Source of the DNA: Centrapalus pauciflorus
Lineage: Eukaryota > Streptophyta > Magnoliopsida > Asterales > Asteraceae
Reading direction: 5' to 3'
DNA: 64,000 nucleotides
Assembly (NCBI GenBank): GCA_020465985.1
Contig: JAANYP010000383.1
Coordinates: forward strand, 70,755 to 134,754
In this document: piece after piece, positions 21,610-31,803 of the stretch
Position numbering within the stretch: position 1 is the stretch's first letter
Layout of the letters: every line of letters begins with the position of its first letter
The notes under the pieces: generated by a model
Seen by the model: only the letters and a program-made list of their open reading frames with translations
Databases searched by the model: none
Told to the model about the DNA's origin: nothing
Program-made: the position numbers and the translations under genes

Positions 21610-24600
21610 ATGGCTATTCGAGCGTTCGTTCCTAAGCACAATATGGTGCTTCATCCAGATCTGAATCTCCCTGAGGCGCAGGGTTTCCGTCAAGTGCTTG
21701 ATTTTCTCGTTGAATCAAGGATCGGATATGCACTGTCGCATAATGTGCAGCTTGTGTTACCATACATCCGTCAGTTTTACGATCATTTGCAGGTAGACTG
21801 CTCGGTCACTCCGACAGTTCTACGCACTCGTATTGCAGGACAACCATTGGTATTCTCGGCTGATATGCTTCGTCAAGTGCTGCAGCTGGGCACTCAGGAA
21901 GAAGAAGCTGGTCCAATAGAATTTCCTTTGAGTATAAGGCTAGCGGCCTTTCAAAGAATGGGGTACAGCCTTGATGTGACAAAAGTGTCATATATGAAGA
22001 GTGGGTTGATCGGGCAGTGGAGGTTTCTAGCGCATGTGTTTATAGTGTGCTTTGCTGCGAAGAAAGCAGGGTTCGACTATATTGTGGCGAAAATTCAGTC
22101 GGGAATCGTCGCTATGGTGTATAATCGCCCATATAGTTTTTCGGAGATGTTCTTTTCGGAGTTTGTTCATCAGATAACTGCTCCCGAGAATCAACAGTTT
22201 TTGCTTTATCCAAGGTTCATTATGATGTTGATAAGGCATTTCTTGCCAAATCTGCCGCCGTCAAATGACTTTCAGAGCGTTGCTATTATGGACAAGAGGA
22301 TTTTCGCTGACTGTTCCTCACACTGAGGAAGGTTAGCTGTTCCTGTTGAGCGTCCATTGTTTGGAGCAATTTTGGATAGGGAGTTTCAAGCCCCGGAAGA
22401 TGCCAACTGGGCAGGGGTCGTTGAATTTCAACTGCAACAACAACCACAACAACGTCAACAACAACAGCAACCGCGAGCTCAAAGACGCCGTCAAGGACCA
22501 TCAGCGAGTCAAATTCAGGCATCAAGGCCTTCCACAAGTCAGCAGCCTCAAGCACAGGAAGCAGGGCCTTCGAGTGCGGTTCCAGAATCTGAGCAAATCG
22601 CACAAACATTAGAAGAAATATGGGCATCAGGACCCCATGCAAACGAAGATGTGGCTGCAGCATTAGTTGGTGAATTGCTCAGTCCACCAGAAGGAGAAGA
22701 AGACGTTTTTAGAGATGTGGAAGAGTATGAGCCAGAGAGGGCTGATAAAGGTTTGACATCATCGGAATCAAAGTCGGATGATATGGAGGAGCTGGAGGTT
22801 GAAGCTCCTGAATCAGTGGCTACAGATCCCAATATTCAAATCGGAACCTATGGATCTAGGTTGGTAGTAAATGAAGCAGGATCGAGGAGGAGAGAGGCAA
22901 GGGAATCTGACGATTCAGATTTTGAAGAGGAGGAAGTTGCTCCCTTGGTGACTAGGCAGAGGGCCAAGCGTCACAGGTTTATGCAAGGGACATCCTCAGC
23001 GTCCGATGCACAACAACCTCAACCTCAAACTCAAGAACCACAAGCCACCGCTCCACCATCACCACCACCTCAACATGAGCCATATATTCCACCACCATTC
23101 ATCCCTTCTCCTGTTCAGTCCATTCCATCTACCTCAACCGCCTACGCTGACAATCAGAGGTTTATGCAGCTCAAAGCTCGAGTGGACTTCCAACACGTTC
23201 AAATCCTAGGCCTAACACAGGCAATGGGTGAAATTCAGGCACATAATGCAAATCTTGATAATGAGAATGCTGAATTGAAGAAGACTGTAGAACAAATTCA
23301 GGAAGAGAATGTTGACCTGAAGACGTTTGTCTGCGATCAGGTAGCTGAGTTAAGGTCGATGCGCTCCCTCATTGAGCAGTTAATGAAAAATCTACAGGCT
23401 CAGGGGGAGACATCGTGCCGTGATCAGGAGATTGAGAGGCCGAGAGAAGATGATGATGAGGACAATCAAGGCAATGATCCCAGCCCAAAAAGACAGGATG
23501 AGCCAGTAGATCTTTCTGCTGCTCAGACTGCTCAATCTGAGGGGGAGCCTAGTCTAGGAGGAGAAGTAGGAGGAGCTGGAGGAGAAGCAGGTTCTTCAAG
23601 GGCTTTGGATAGTGACATGATAGATGCACTGAAAGACATTGAGGAAGAGCTTATGGAATTTGATTTTGAAGATGAAGTTGAAGAATTGGAGGAAGGTGAG
23701 TTCATTCCGGAGGAGGTCGTTGACTGGAAATCGGATGACGAAGTATTAGATGATGAGGACGATCATGTAAATGAGGTGATAATCAATTCACAACCGGTCA
23801 CGGAACTATATGAGGGTCAAAATCATAATGTGATTGATATAGACTACATCAAGGTAGCCTCAGTTGAAGACAAAGAACTTGAAGAGCAGAGAAAGAGCCA
23901 TCTAGAGCTGATTTGATAAATCTTTGGTTCAAGAAGGAAGAAAAGAAAGATCAGCTGAAGATGAAGATGAAGAAGAAGATGAGAGTTCCGGGTGCTGGAA
24001 GCTTCTCAGGAGGGATTATAAGCTGGTTCTTTGACAAAGAACTGCAGCTGTTTATCTTGAAAAGAAGAGATGGCCTCCAATACTTGAGGCGAACCCTGAA
24101 AGCGTTCAATACACTCCCCAAGATTGAAGTTAAAGAGTTAGCCTGGAAGGAGCTGGTTAATATTGGAAATGATAAGTATGCAGAAGTGATAGAAAGAATT
24201 ATAAGGAAAGAAGGAAGATCAGGCAAGTTCGAGCGACTCAAGCCAAGGACCGGAAAGAGGGTCGAGGATCAGTCGAGAACAGATCCTCATACAGGTAGGC
24301 CATGGGCCAGGATGGTATACAAACCTGTGAGGTGTCTGAAGAAAGTGCCAATGAAATCGATGCCACAGAACATTTTGAGCAACGTGAAATGGTGGTACGT
24401 CGATAGTGACACTGCTGAAGCCGTCATGGAAGATCAATACGAGAAGGTCATTTTGAAGGTATATGATCCATTGCATTTGATAAATCTATCAAAGGACGAC
24501 CTGAAGAAGCTAAATGATCAGCCAATCTTCTTTATTGAAGCATGGAGATCTGAAGCCAGGAAGTTCCAGAAGGTAGTTAAAGTTTGTATAGATGCTGGGT

Positions 24601-24638
24601 TATATGCAGGCAGTAGTATATATAGTTCTGGTACTTAA
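21610..24638 (+). pseudogene. Element B third-frame (envelope-like) gene, broken
   Basis: ATG at 21610 three bases after the acceptor-like TTTATTGTGCAG. The product matches that of element C along its length: N-terminal domain to about 22320, glutamine-rich tract near 22430-22470, acidic and Pro/Thr-rich regions, coiled coil near 23160-23400, acidic stretch near 23600-23770, and the basic C-terminal domain 23913-24638. A TGA at 22324-22326 stands where C has CGA, and a frame change lies near 23900. The N-terminal domain, coiled coil and C-terminal domain are the best conserved against C; the acidic linkers vary more. Confidence 0.9.
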
Positions 24639-24659
24639 ACTTGATGTAAATAATTAGAA

Positions 24660-24706
24660 GCTATCGTCAAGGGGGAGTCTGTTGGTACACCCTGTGTGAC
24701 GATAGC
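24660..24706 (+). other. Element B polypurine tract held in a stem-loop at the 3' LTR junction
   Basis: GCTATCGTCA (24660-24669) pairs perfectly with TGACGATAGC (24697-24706). Between them lie AGGGGGAG, two bases, and the first 17 bases of the LTR, which starts at 24680. Only the 3' end of the RNA has both arms, since the left arm is outside the LTR. Confidence 0.88.
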
Positions 24707-25346
24707 AGTCTAATCGATCTAACACTTTGGTTTAAGTAATATTCAGAGTATTGAGAATTATCGAGTGTTTTGATATACATGTTTATATGTGTTTGACTGT
24801 TATTGATTGTGTGTTTGAACTTGATGTAACGTATTACAAGAAGTTCAAACATAAAGAACAAAGATTAACTCAAGCATAAGTAAAAACATAAGTTTCAACA
24901 CTTAGGTGTTTAAGAGTTTTGGCTAGATTCGAATCATATAAGGGTAGACATTCGAATCTGTGATAGATTCGAATGTAGCCTTAGATTCGAATGTGCCCAG
25001 ATTCGAGAATGTCATTGTGGACAGACTCGAATGGGCCTTGGGCCAGATTCGAGTTTGGCCCACATCAGACTCGAATCAGGGTCTATAATTAGGGATAGAC
25101 TCGAGTCATTAGCAGACTTTTAGCAGAATTCGTGAGGAATTAAGCTTAAGGCGATCTCGAGTTTATCATCAGCTTTAGGTCCGTTTCGGAGAGAATCAGT
25201 TCGTAGGATCGTTCGTCAGTCGTTCGTTCAGCCTCTGATAGTCTCCGTGTTTCGTAGTTGAGAGTTGTCCGTCTAACCGTTAACGAGGATTCCGCACTCG
25301 TTCACGGATCCGCGTCTAGATAATTCTCGTAGTGGTAGACCTTACA
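24680..25346 (+). repeat. Element B 3' LTR
   Basis: 667 bp, partner of 4106-4772. Inverted repeat GTTTGAACTT/AAGTTCAAAC at 24813-24850. Confidence 0.97.
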
Positions 25347-25351
25347 CTGTT
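25347..25351. repeat. Target-site duplication of element B, right copy (CTGTT)
   Basis: Matches 4101-4105. Element A gag resumes directly after it. Confidence 0.97.
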
Positions 25352-26067
25352 AGAATTCTGCAAAGAATATCTACAGACTCAAAGGCATCATCAGAATATT
25401 CACCAAATTTACAACTGAAAAAGGAGAAAACAAAAGTTACTTTTGTGACTCCTACTTATGAAAAAGGTGAATCATCTTCCACAAGGGACTCTATTGCACT
25501 CAAGGTCCAAAATTCAAAAGGTAAGAGACCTTTATAGAAGAATCAAGTTTCTAAAATCACTAATTCTCGTGTTTCTTGTATGTCAGATTATATTGTGAAA
25601 GGTTCTCGGAAGCAAGAATGGAGAAAGAAGCAGAAAGAAAAGAAAAACAAGGGTATAAAACAAGAGTGGAGAGTGAAGGAAACTGTTCTTACAGATAGGA
25701 ATAGACAATTTGAAAAATTTGTCTGTAATAATAAATTTACTGATAAATCTTGTACAAAATACTCTCGGACTGCTTAATTGCTTTAAATTCTGCTTCTTGT
25801 AAATCAATGCATCTTAAATCTGATAAGCTTGTATGGCTACCAAAGAAAAAGGATCCAACTTTTAAACAGAAAAAGGTTCCAAAGCACCAACTTTCAAAAT
25901 CAGTTCCACATCGAACTGTACAAAAATGGATACCGAAAATAACTGTTAAAAAGTGGGTACCTAAAATATAAGACATATCTGATGAGAAAAAGAATATCAA
26001 ACCACATGATTTACCAAAGTCAAAAGTACCCAACTATAAGTGGGTACCTCAGTTTTATTTCGTCTTA
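25352..26067 (+). pseudogene. gag: Element A gag, 3' part, after element B
   Basis: Continuation of the gag interrupted at 4100. It is lysine-rich and basic, with short open stretches at 25580-25777 and 25750-25971 in different frames, and KWVPK-type repeats (VPKHQ, KWIPK, KWVPK, KWVPQ) near its end. The same KWVPK signature closes gag in element E at 42473. Stops and at least one frame change break it. The last stretch ends TTTCGTCTTATAG, an acceptor-like end just before pol. Confidence 0.8.
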
Positions 26068-29000
26068 TAGGTAAATCATGTGTGGTACCTTGACTCCGGC
26101 TGCTCAAAGCATATGACTGGACAGAGAGAAACACTCACTAACTTTGTTGATAAGTTCTCTGGGACGGTCCGATTCGGAAATGATCAATTCTGTCCGATCA
26201 AAGGATATGGGAGTCTTGCGTACGATAAGATAACAATTCAGAAAGTCTTCTACGTTGACGGTCTTGGTCACAACTTGTTCAGCATTGGACAACTCTGCGA
26301 CAAAGGATTAGAGGTCAATTTCAAAGCAAATCGGTGTAGAATAAGATCTGGAGAAGGAAAGCAATCCTTGCAAGGAACAGGAGAACCAATCTATACTCAA
26401 TAGACCTAGCCTCAATCAATCTGAAGAAGGATGTGTGCTTAATGTCAAAAGCAACATCTAAAGTTTCTTGGCTATGACATCGTCGTCTTTCTCATCTGAA
26501 TTTTAAAGAATTAACCAACCTTGCAAAAGGTGGGTTAGTTAAAGGGCTACCAACTCCTAGGTTTCAAAAAGAGCAGTTGTGCGCAGCTTGTGAAAAAGGA
26601 AAGATGATTAGAGCTTCTCACAAGTTCAAAATAGAACACTCATCAACGAGAGCATTGGAATTGCTTCGCATGGACTTGTGTGGACCATTGAGAGTATAGA
26701 GTATAAACAAGAAATGCTATGTGTTAGTAATAGTCGATGACTACTCTAGATACACATGCGTATTCTTCCTGCGTTCCAAATCTGATGCTACCGAGATAAT
26801 ACTAGACTTCATCCAAAGAATTCAAGTCAGGTTGCAGCTCTCAGCTCAAACCATCAGATCAGATAACGGGACAGAATTTAAGAACAAATCTCTCGAATCG
26901 TTTCTGAATTCTGTGGGAATAACACATCAATTCTCAGCAGCTCGTACTCCACAACAAAATGGTGTCGTTCAATGAAGATATCGGACACTAGTGGAATCTG
27001 CAAGAACGATCCTGGCATATTCCAATCTTCTGTTATTCCTTTGGGTTGAAGTTGTAGCAACAGCTTGTTTCACGCAGAACAGATCAATAATCAACAAAAG
27101 ATTCGGAAACACTCCGTACGAATTAATAAACAAACGTGTACCTAATGTCAAGTTTTTCCATGTCTTTGGATGCAGGTTCTTCATATTAAATGACAAAGAT
27201 AATCTGGGAAAATTTAGTCAAAAAGCTGATGAAGGCATCTTCATTGGTTATTCGAAGGAATCTGTAGCTTTTCGAGTCTACAATAAGTGAACCAAGACAG
27301 TCAATGAAAGCGTGAATGTAAAATTTGATGAAGGCGTAGTATGGGCTTCTGAACATACCAGTTCAGGACCCGATCATAACAAGCCGACTTCTATGAAGTC
27401 AACAGAACAAAATGCAGATAATTCTGATTTAAATAAACTGTTCGAGAATTTCTATGAAGACTACTTTGAAAAGCCCAAAACTAATGTTTCAAATTTGGTG
27501 CCTGACAGGTTTACTGAAGATCCAGTCGTAGTCTCGGACTATTCTCATCAACCCATTTCAGAAGAAACTAGAGATGCTTCAACGACAGACGTGCACTTAC
27601 CTACTGATAGTGTACAACCCATACAACCTCAAGTATCTTTTGAAACCCCCTTACCATCTGAAAACTCAGAAACCCTATCTCAGATAATATACCATCAACA
27701 TCATAAGCTAACCCCTGAATTCCCTATTTAGACTTAAATCCCAATCAAGACCAAATTCAACCTTATCCACATACCTTTTAGTGGACAAGAAATCACCCAA
27801 CTGAAAATATCATAGGTGATCCTTCTGCATCAGTCCAAACCAGAAGAGCAACAATAAACGAGTGTTTATTTCAAACTTTCTGAGCAAAATTGAGCCAAAG
27901 AATGTAAAGAAGCTCTTCTGGATGCTGATTGGATTGTGGCAATGCAAGAAGAGTTGAATCAGTTCGAAAGGTTGAAGGTCTGGAGATTGGTAGAGCGACC
28001 AAAAGATAAATCAATCATTGGCACGAAGTGGATTTTTAAGAAATAAGGGGGCGTTTGGTTCGCTGGAATCTGACGGAATGGAATGGAATCTGTCAAAGGA
28101 ATGAAATTCTGAAAGGAATGGAATCTGTCTGAATTCAAATACTATAGTTTGTTTAGAATGAGAAGACCTTTTGTTAAAAGGATTGCTTTGAAGGAATGAA
28201 ATTTAAATTCTTCAATTTTGCTAAGGAATGGTCATTCCTTCAAAAGGGGGGATTTTTTTAAAATGTGGAATGGTCATTCCATTCCTTTAAACTACCAAAC
28301 AACCCATCAGAATGGAAAATCCATTCCTTTTCCGTCAGATTCCATCAGATTCCAGTGAACCAAACGCCCCATAAGAAGGATGAACATGGTGTCATCATTC
28401 GTAACAAGGCTCGCCTCGTCGCCAAAGGATACAGTCAACAAGAAGGGATCGATTTACGATGAAACTTTCGCTCCAGTTGCAAGAATAGAAGCAATTAGGA
28501 TGTTTCTGGCATTTGCTGCTCATAAAAACTTTACAGTTTACCAAATGGATGTAAAAACTGCATTTTTAAACGGGGAGCTAACAGATGAAGTGTATACATA
28601 TCAGCCCGAATACTGATCCTTCGAAGCCTGATCATGTATATATTTTAGATAAATCCCTGTATGGCCTTAAACAAGCACCTCGTGCTTGGTATGATGCACT
28701 TTCAACATACTTGTTGAAAATGTGGATTTAACAAAGGTGCAGTAGTTACTACCCTGTTTATAAAACGTCAGGGGCCAGATATTGTAGTAATTCAAATATA
28801 TGTAGATGATATAATTTTTGGGTCTACAAATCAAGAATTTTGCAAGAAAGTCGCTTTCTTAATGTCCCAGAAATTTGAAATGAGCATGATGGGAGAAATA
28901 AATTTTTTCTTAGGTTTACAAGTTAAACAATTGACTGATGGAATTTTCATCAATCAGTCCAAATATATTCAGGTAATGTTAAAGAAATTTAACATGGTCA

Positions 29001-29744
29001 ATAGTACTCCTATGAAAACTCCCATGGCTCCGGATTCCAAATCCAAACTCGATGAGAACATTTCAAGGAAACCTGTAGATGTAACTCATTATCGAGGAAT
29101 TATTGGGTCACTAATGTATTTAACTGCAAGTAGACCTAATATTATGTTTGCTACATGTGTTTGTGTTAGATATCATGCAAATCCAAAAGAATCACATTTG
29201 GCTGCTACCAAAAGGATCTTAAGATATCTGAAGGGAACACCAAACCTTGGTTTGTGGTATCCCCGGAATCATCATTCAATTTAACTGCTTTTTCTGATGT
29301 TGATCACGTAGGTGATAAAATGGAATATAAAGTGCATCAGGAGCAGTTCAATTCTTAGGTGACAAACCCGTCTGCTGGTCATCCAAGAAACAACACTGTG
29401 TTTCACTGTCTACAGCCGAAGCAGAATATGCTACTGTATCATCGTGCTGTTCTCAAGTGTTGTGGATGAAGAGCCAACTACGAGACTACGAGTTTACACC
29501 ACCGAAGATTCCAATATATTGTGATTCTCAGAGTGCAATAGCCATAACATCTAATCCAGTACAACACTCTAAAACCAAACACATTGACACCTGGTATCAT
29601 TTTATTAAGGATCATGTAGAAAATGGTAATATAGAATTATACTTTCTTCCTACTGAATATCAGTTAGCTGACTTGTTTACCAAAGCATTAGATGAAAAAT
29701 GTTTTAGTTTTTTGGTATACAAGTTGGGTATGTTGAATCGTTAG
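26068..29744 (+). pseudogene. pol: Element A pol, heavily degraded, with a MITE inside reverse transcriptase
   Basis: Protease: WYLDSGCSKHMTG from about 26080. Integrase zinc region (HRRLSHLNF, CAACEKGK) at about 26470-26605, with a TGA in place of Trp before HRR. Integrase core has VDDYSRY near 26733 and DNGTEF near 26862, but the third catalytic residue is changed: VVE is VVQ and is followed by TGA at 26973. Another stop lies near 27288. Reverse transcriptase starts near 27930 and is split by a small element at 28048-28370. YVDDIIFGS is at about 28798-28824. RNase H is in pieces to the TAG at 29742-29744. No active product is possible. Confidence 0.9.
28048..28370. mobile_element. Small TIR element (MITE, PIF/Harbinger- or hAT-like) in element A reverse transcriptase
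   Basis: 323 bp with terminal inverted repeats GGGGCGTTTGGTTC...GAACCAAACGCCCC; the repeats extend inward as GCTGGAATCTGACGG with small changes. GAATGG/CCATTC motifs fill the interior. It interrupts the conserved WIFK/KDEHG part of reverse transcriptase. ATAAG is present on both sides (28043-28047 and 28371-28375); TAA on both sides would fit a Harbinger 3-bp duplication but leaves mismatched end bases. Noncoding. Confidence 0.87.
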
Positions 29745-29877
29745 ATTTAAACAGTCAGTAGGTTACAAATTATAATTTTAAATTTACATTTTTTAATTTG
29801 ATCTTCATTTGATGTTAAATTCATGAGTTTTAAAGTTTAAATGTTTTGGAATTTAACAGATGTGGATTGTCATGTGC

Positions 29878-30013
29878 AGGGGGAGCAGAAAGTTATTTTT
29901 TTCTGATTTTGAGAAAATCTGATAAATTTTTATCTGATTTTTTTAGGGGGAGCAGACATTTAACATGATATATACATCAGAGGGGGAGCTGAATTGCAAA
30001 CATCAAGGGGGAG
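29878..30013 (+). other. Element A cluster of four internal polypurine tracts
   Basis: AGGGGGAG-type motifs at 29878-29885, 29945-29952, 29981-29988 and 30005-30013, each followed by CAGA, CAGAC, CTGA or CAAT. Multiple tracts downstream of pol are a known Sirevirus hallmark. They could be extra start points for plus-strand DNA. Confidence 0.85.
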
Positions 30014-30942
30014 CAATATGTTTTGTTTTTAAAATTTTTTTAGATAATTTTTTTTGGTGTGTTGATGATTTTTATTTTTTTGTTGTTGTTAAAATTTTTT
30101 TTGTTTGTTTTGTTTTTGTTGTTTTGTTAAATTTTTTGTTGTTGTTCAATATTTTTTTTGGTGTTATACAATTTTTTTACTTTTAGTTGTGTCTTAATAC
30201 TTTTTTAGGATTTAATTTTGGAAGGTAAATTTTTTTAAGTATTGGTGAAATGAGCTTGAAATAAAACCAAATAATAAGAGAAAGTGGGCCGGGTATTTTT
30301 GAATTTTGAAAATTTCAACTATAAAGTTGAAATTCAAAATTCAATTCAACTTTTTCGAAAAATCTGCCGCTGTTCACCTTCTCTCTAAAATTCCTTTCTT
30401 CCTCATGAAGAAATCTCAAGAATATCAAAAGAATCGGTATCTTCAGTAACTAATTGTGAGTACTTTTCATAGTTTCAAGTATTATTTTTCAGTATATTTA
30501 TTCTATGTTGAATTTATGTTTGTGAATAAACTGTTATAGGTGTCTGTTCATATGAACATCAATATGTGTTCATGGGTTTTTAGGATTTGTTGTTGTTAAA
30601 CTGAAATTAAATGTGTGTTTGCATGCGGATTAACATCTTGAACTTGAATCTCAAATTTCAAGTTTCAATTTCAAACACAAACAGAAAATTGAAATGTTTG
30701 GTTTAAACTTTTCGAGTTCATAATACACTGAAAGTTGGATTTTTTGCAAAGAAATTGTTGTTTCTGAACAATGTTCAGTAAACAAAAGTTATTTGAAATC
30801 AATTTTCGAGTGGGACTCCAGTTTTTAGTAAGTGAAAAAGTCCCTGAATTCAAAATTTTGAAAATCAATGAAAGAGGACTTAGAAACATTTGTTCAAAAA
30901 GTTTCTCCATTAATACTGCAATCGAGAAAGTATCATGTTTCA

Positions 30943-31465
30943 TGCGAGTTGACTTTACTATCAATCGAGAAAATTGTAGGTTAATTCGAGTCGACTACTT
31001 ATCATTTCGAGAAAATCTTTTATGTTATTCGAGTTGATTCATGTTCTTGCCTTAGAAAATTTTTTTGTATAATCCTCGATAACATAAAAGATTCGAGTCC
31101 ATTCAATTGTTATTCGAGTTGGAATCATATTTTAAATCGAGTCCTTTGAAACTTTATTCGAGTTGAATTCATTCAAGGCCTTAGAATATTTGTATTTCAT
31201 TCGAGATCATTCTTGTATCACTCGAGTTGAACTTATAATTAGTTCGAGAAACTCAGTTTGATGATCGAGTTGGATATTGCACAGGACTTAGAAAATTTTC
31301 AAATACAAGTCTCGATAATTCATTCATTCGAGACAGGAATCTGTTTCATTCGAGTTGAGTTGTAAGTATTTCGAGAAAACATCAGACTTAATCGAGTTGG
31401 TACTTAGGTACATTCGAGAAACATCTTTCATTATTCGAGTTCTATTCTTATGTCTATCGAGTTGA
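30943..31465 (+). repeat. Element A pre-env array of TCGAGTTGA motifs
   Basis: About twenty ATTCGAGTTGA/TTCGAGAAA motifs, the same family as in the gag leader at 862-1535. The match of leader and pre-env arrays within one element is repeated in the other families with different motif sequences. Confidence 0.85.
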
Positions 31466-31803
31466 GTCATTCAATATCCAAGGAGTTTTTCATTTCAATT
31501 GAGTTTTATACTCAAATTTAGTGAAAAAGTTTCTAAGTGTTGGGAGTTTACATTTTTAAGAAAGATTTCACATTTTTCAAGAAATTTTTAAAATATGTGT
31601 TTATCTAACATTGGTCTCTGAAAGATTGACTTTAGAATCCTCACAATAATATTTTAATATTATTGTCTGGAATCCCGATGCTTGAAACAGAAAAACACAT
31701 ATTTTTTATAAGTTCTAGCAAAATGTTTTATTTTTCTATTTGCAGGATTTCATTTGATTATCTGATTGAATCTAACATGCTTATTACTTTTCACAGGTTT
31801 CAA

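Larger units (their letters stand above)
4106..25346 (+). mobile_element. Element B: internally deleted Sirevirus-like copia element nested in A
   Basis: Two LTRs of 667 bp (4106-4772 and 24680-25346) lie between perfect CTGTT duplications. They differ at five positions by my count, so the insertion is young. Without element C the element is about 7.7 kb. It has lost the PBS, leader and first half of gag in one deletion, and nearly all of pol in another. It keeps the gag 3' half, the post-pol noncoding block and a damaged third frame. Lacking a PBS it is not competent for reverse transcription now, so the deletions came during its last replication cycle or after insertion. Confidence 0.96.
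29745..31803 (+). other. Element A noncoding interval between pol and third frame
   Basis: 2.06 kb. It starts with four polypurine motifs (29878-30013), then a T/G-rich stretch of TTTTTTG and TTGTTGTT (30015-30200), then unremarkable AT-rich sequence to 30940, then the TCGAGTTG array (30943-31465). It ends with a branch-point-like CTAAC near 31771 and the acceptor-like TTACTTTTCACAG at 31796. No coding region is supported. Confidence 0.75.

Noticed and set aside
28265..28616. Apparent new start of reverse transcriptase at 28265-28462
   Set aside because: The first part is MITE sequence joined by chance to reverse transcriptase codons.
30671..31037. Open frames of 88-97 codons before the A third frame
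   Set aside because: They run across the TCGAGTTG array and have no match in the other elements' pre-env regions.
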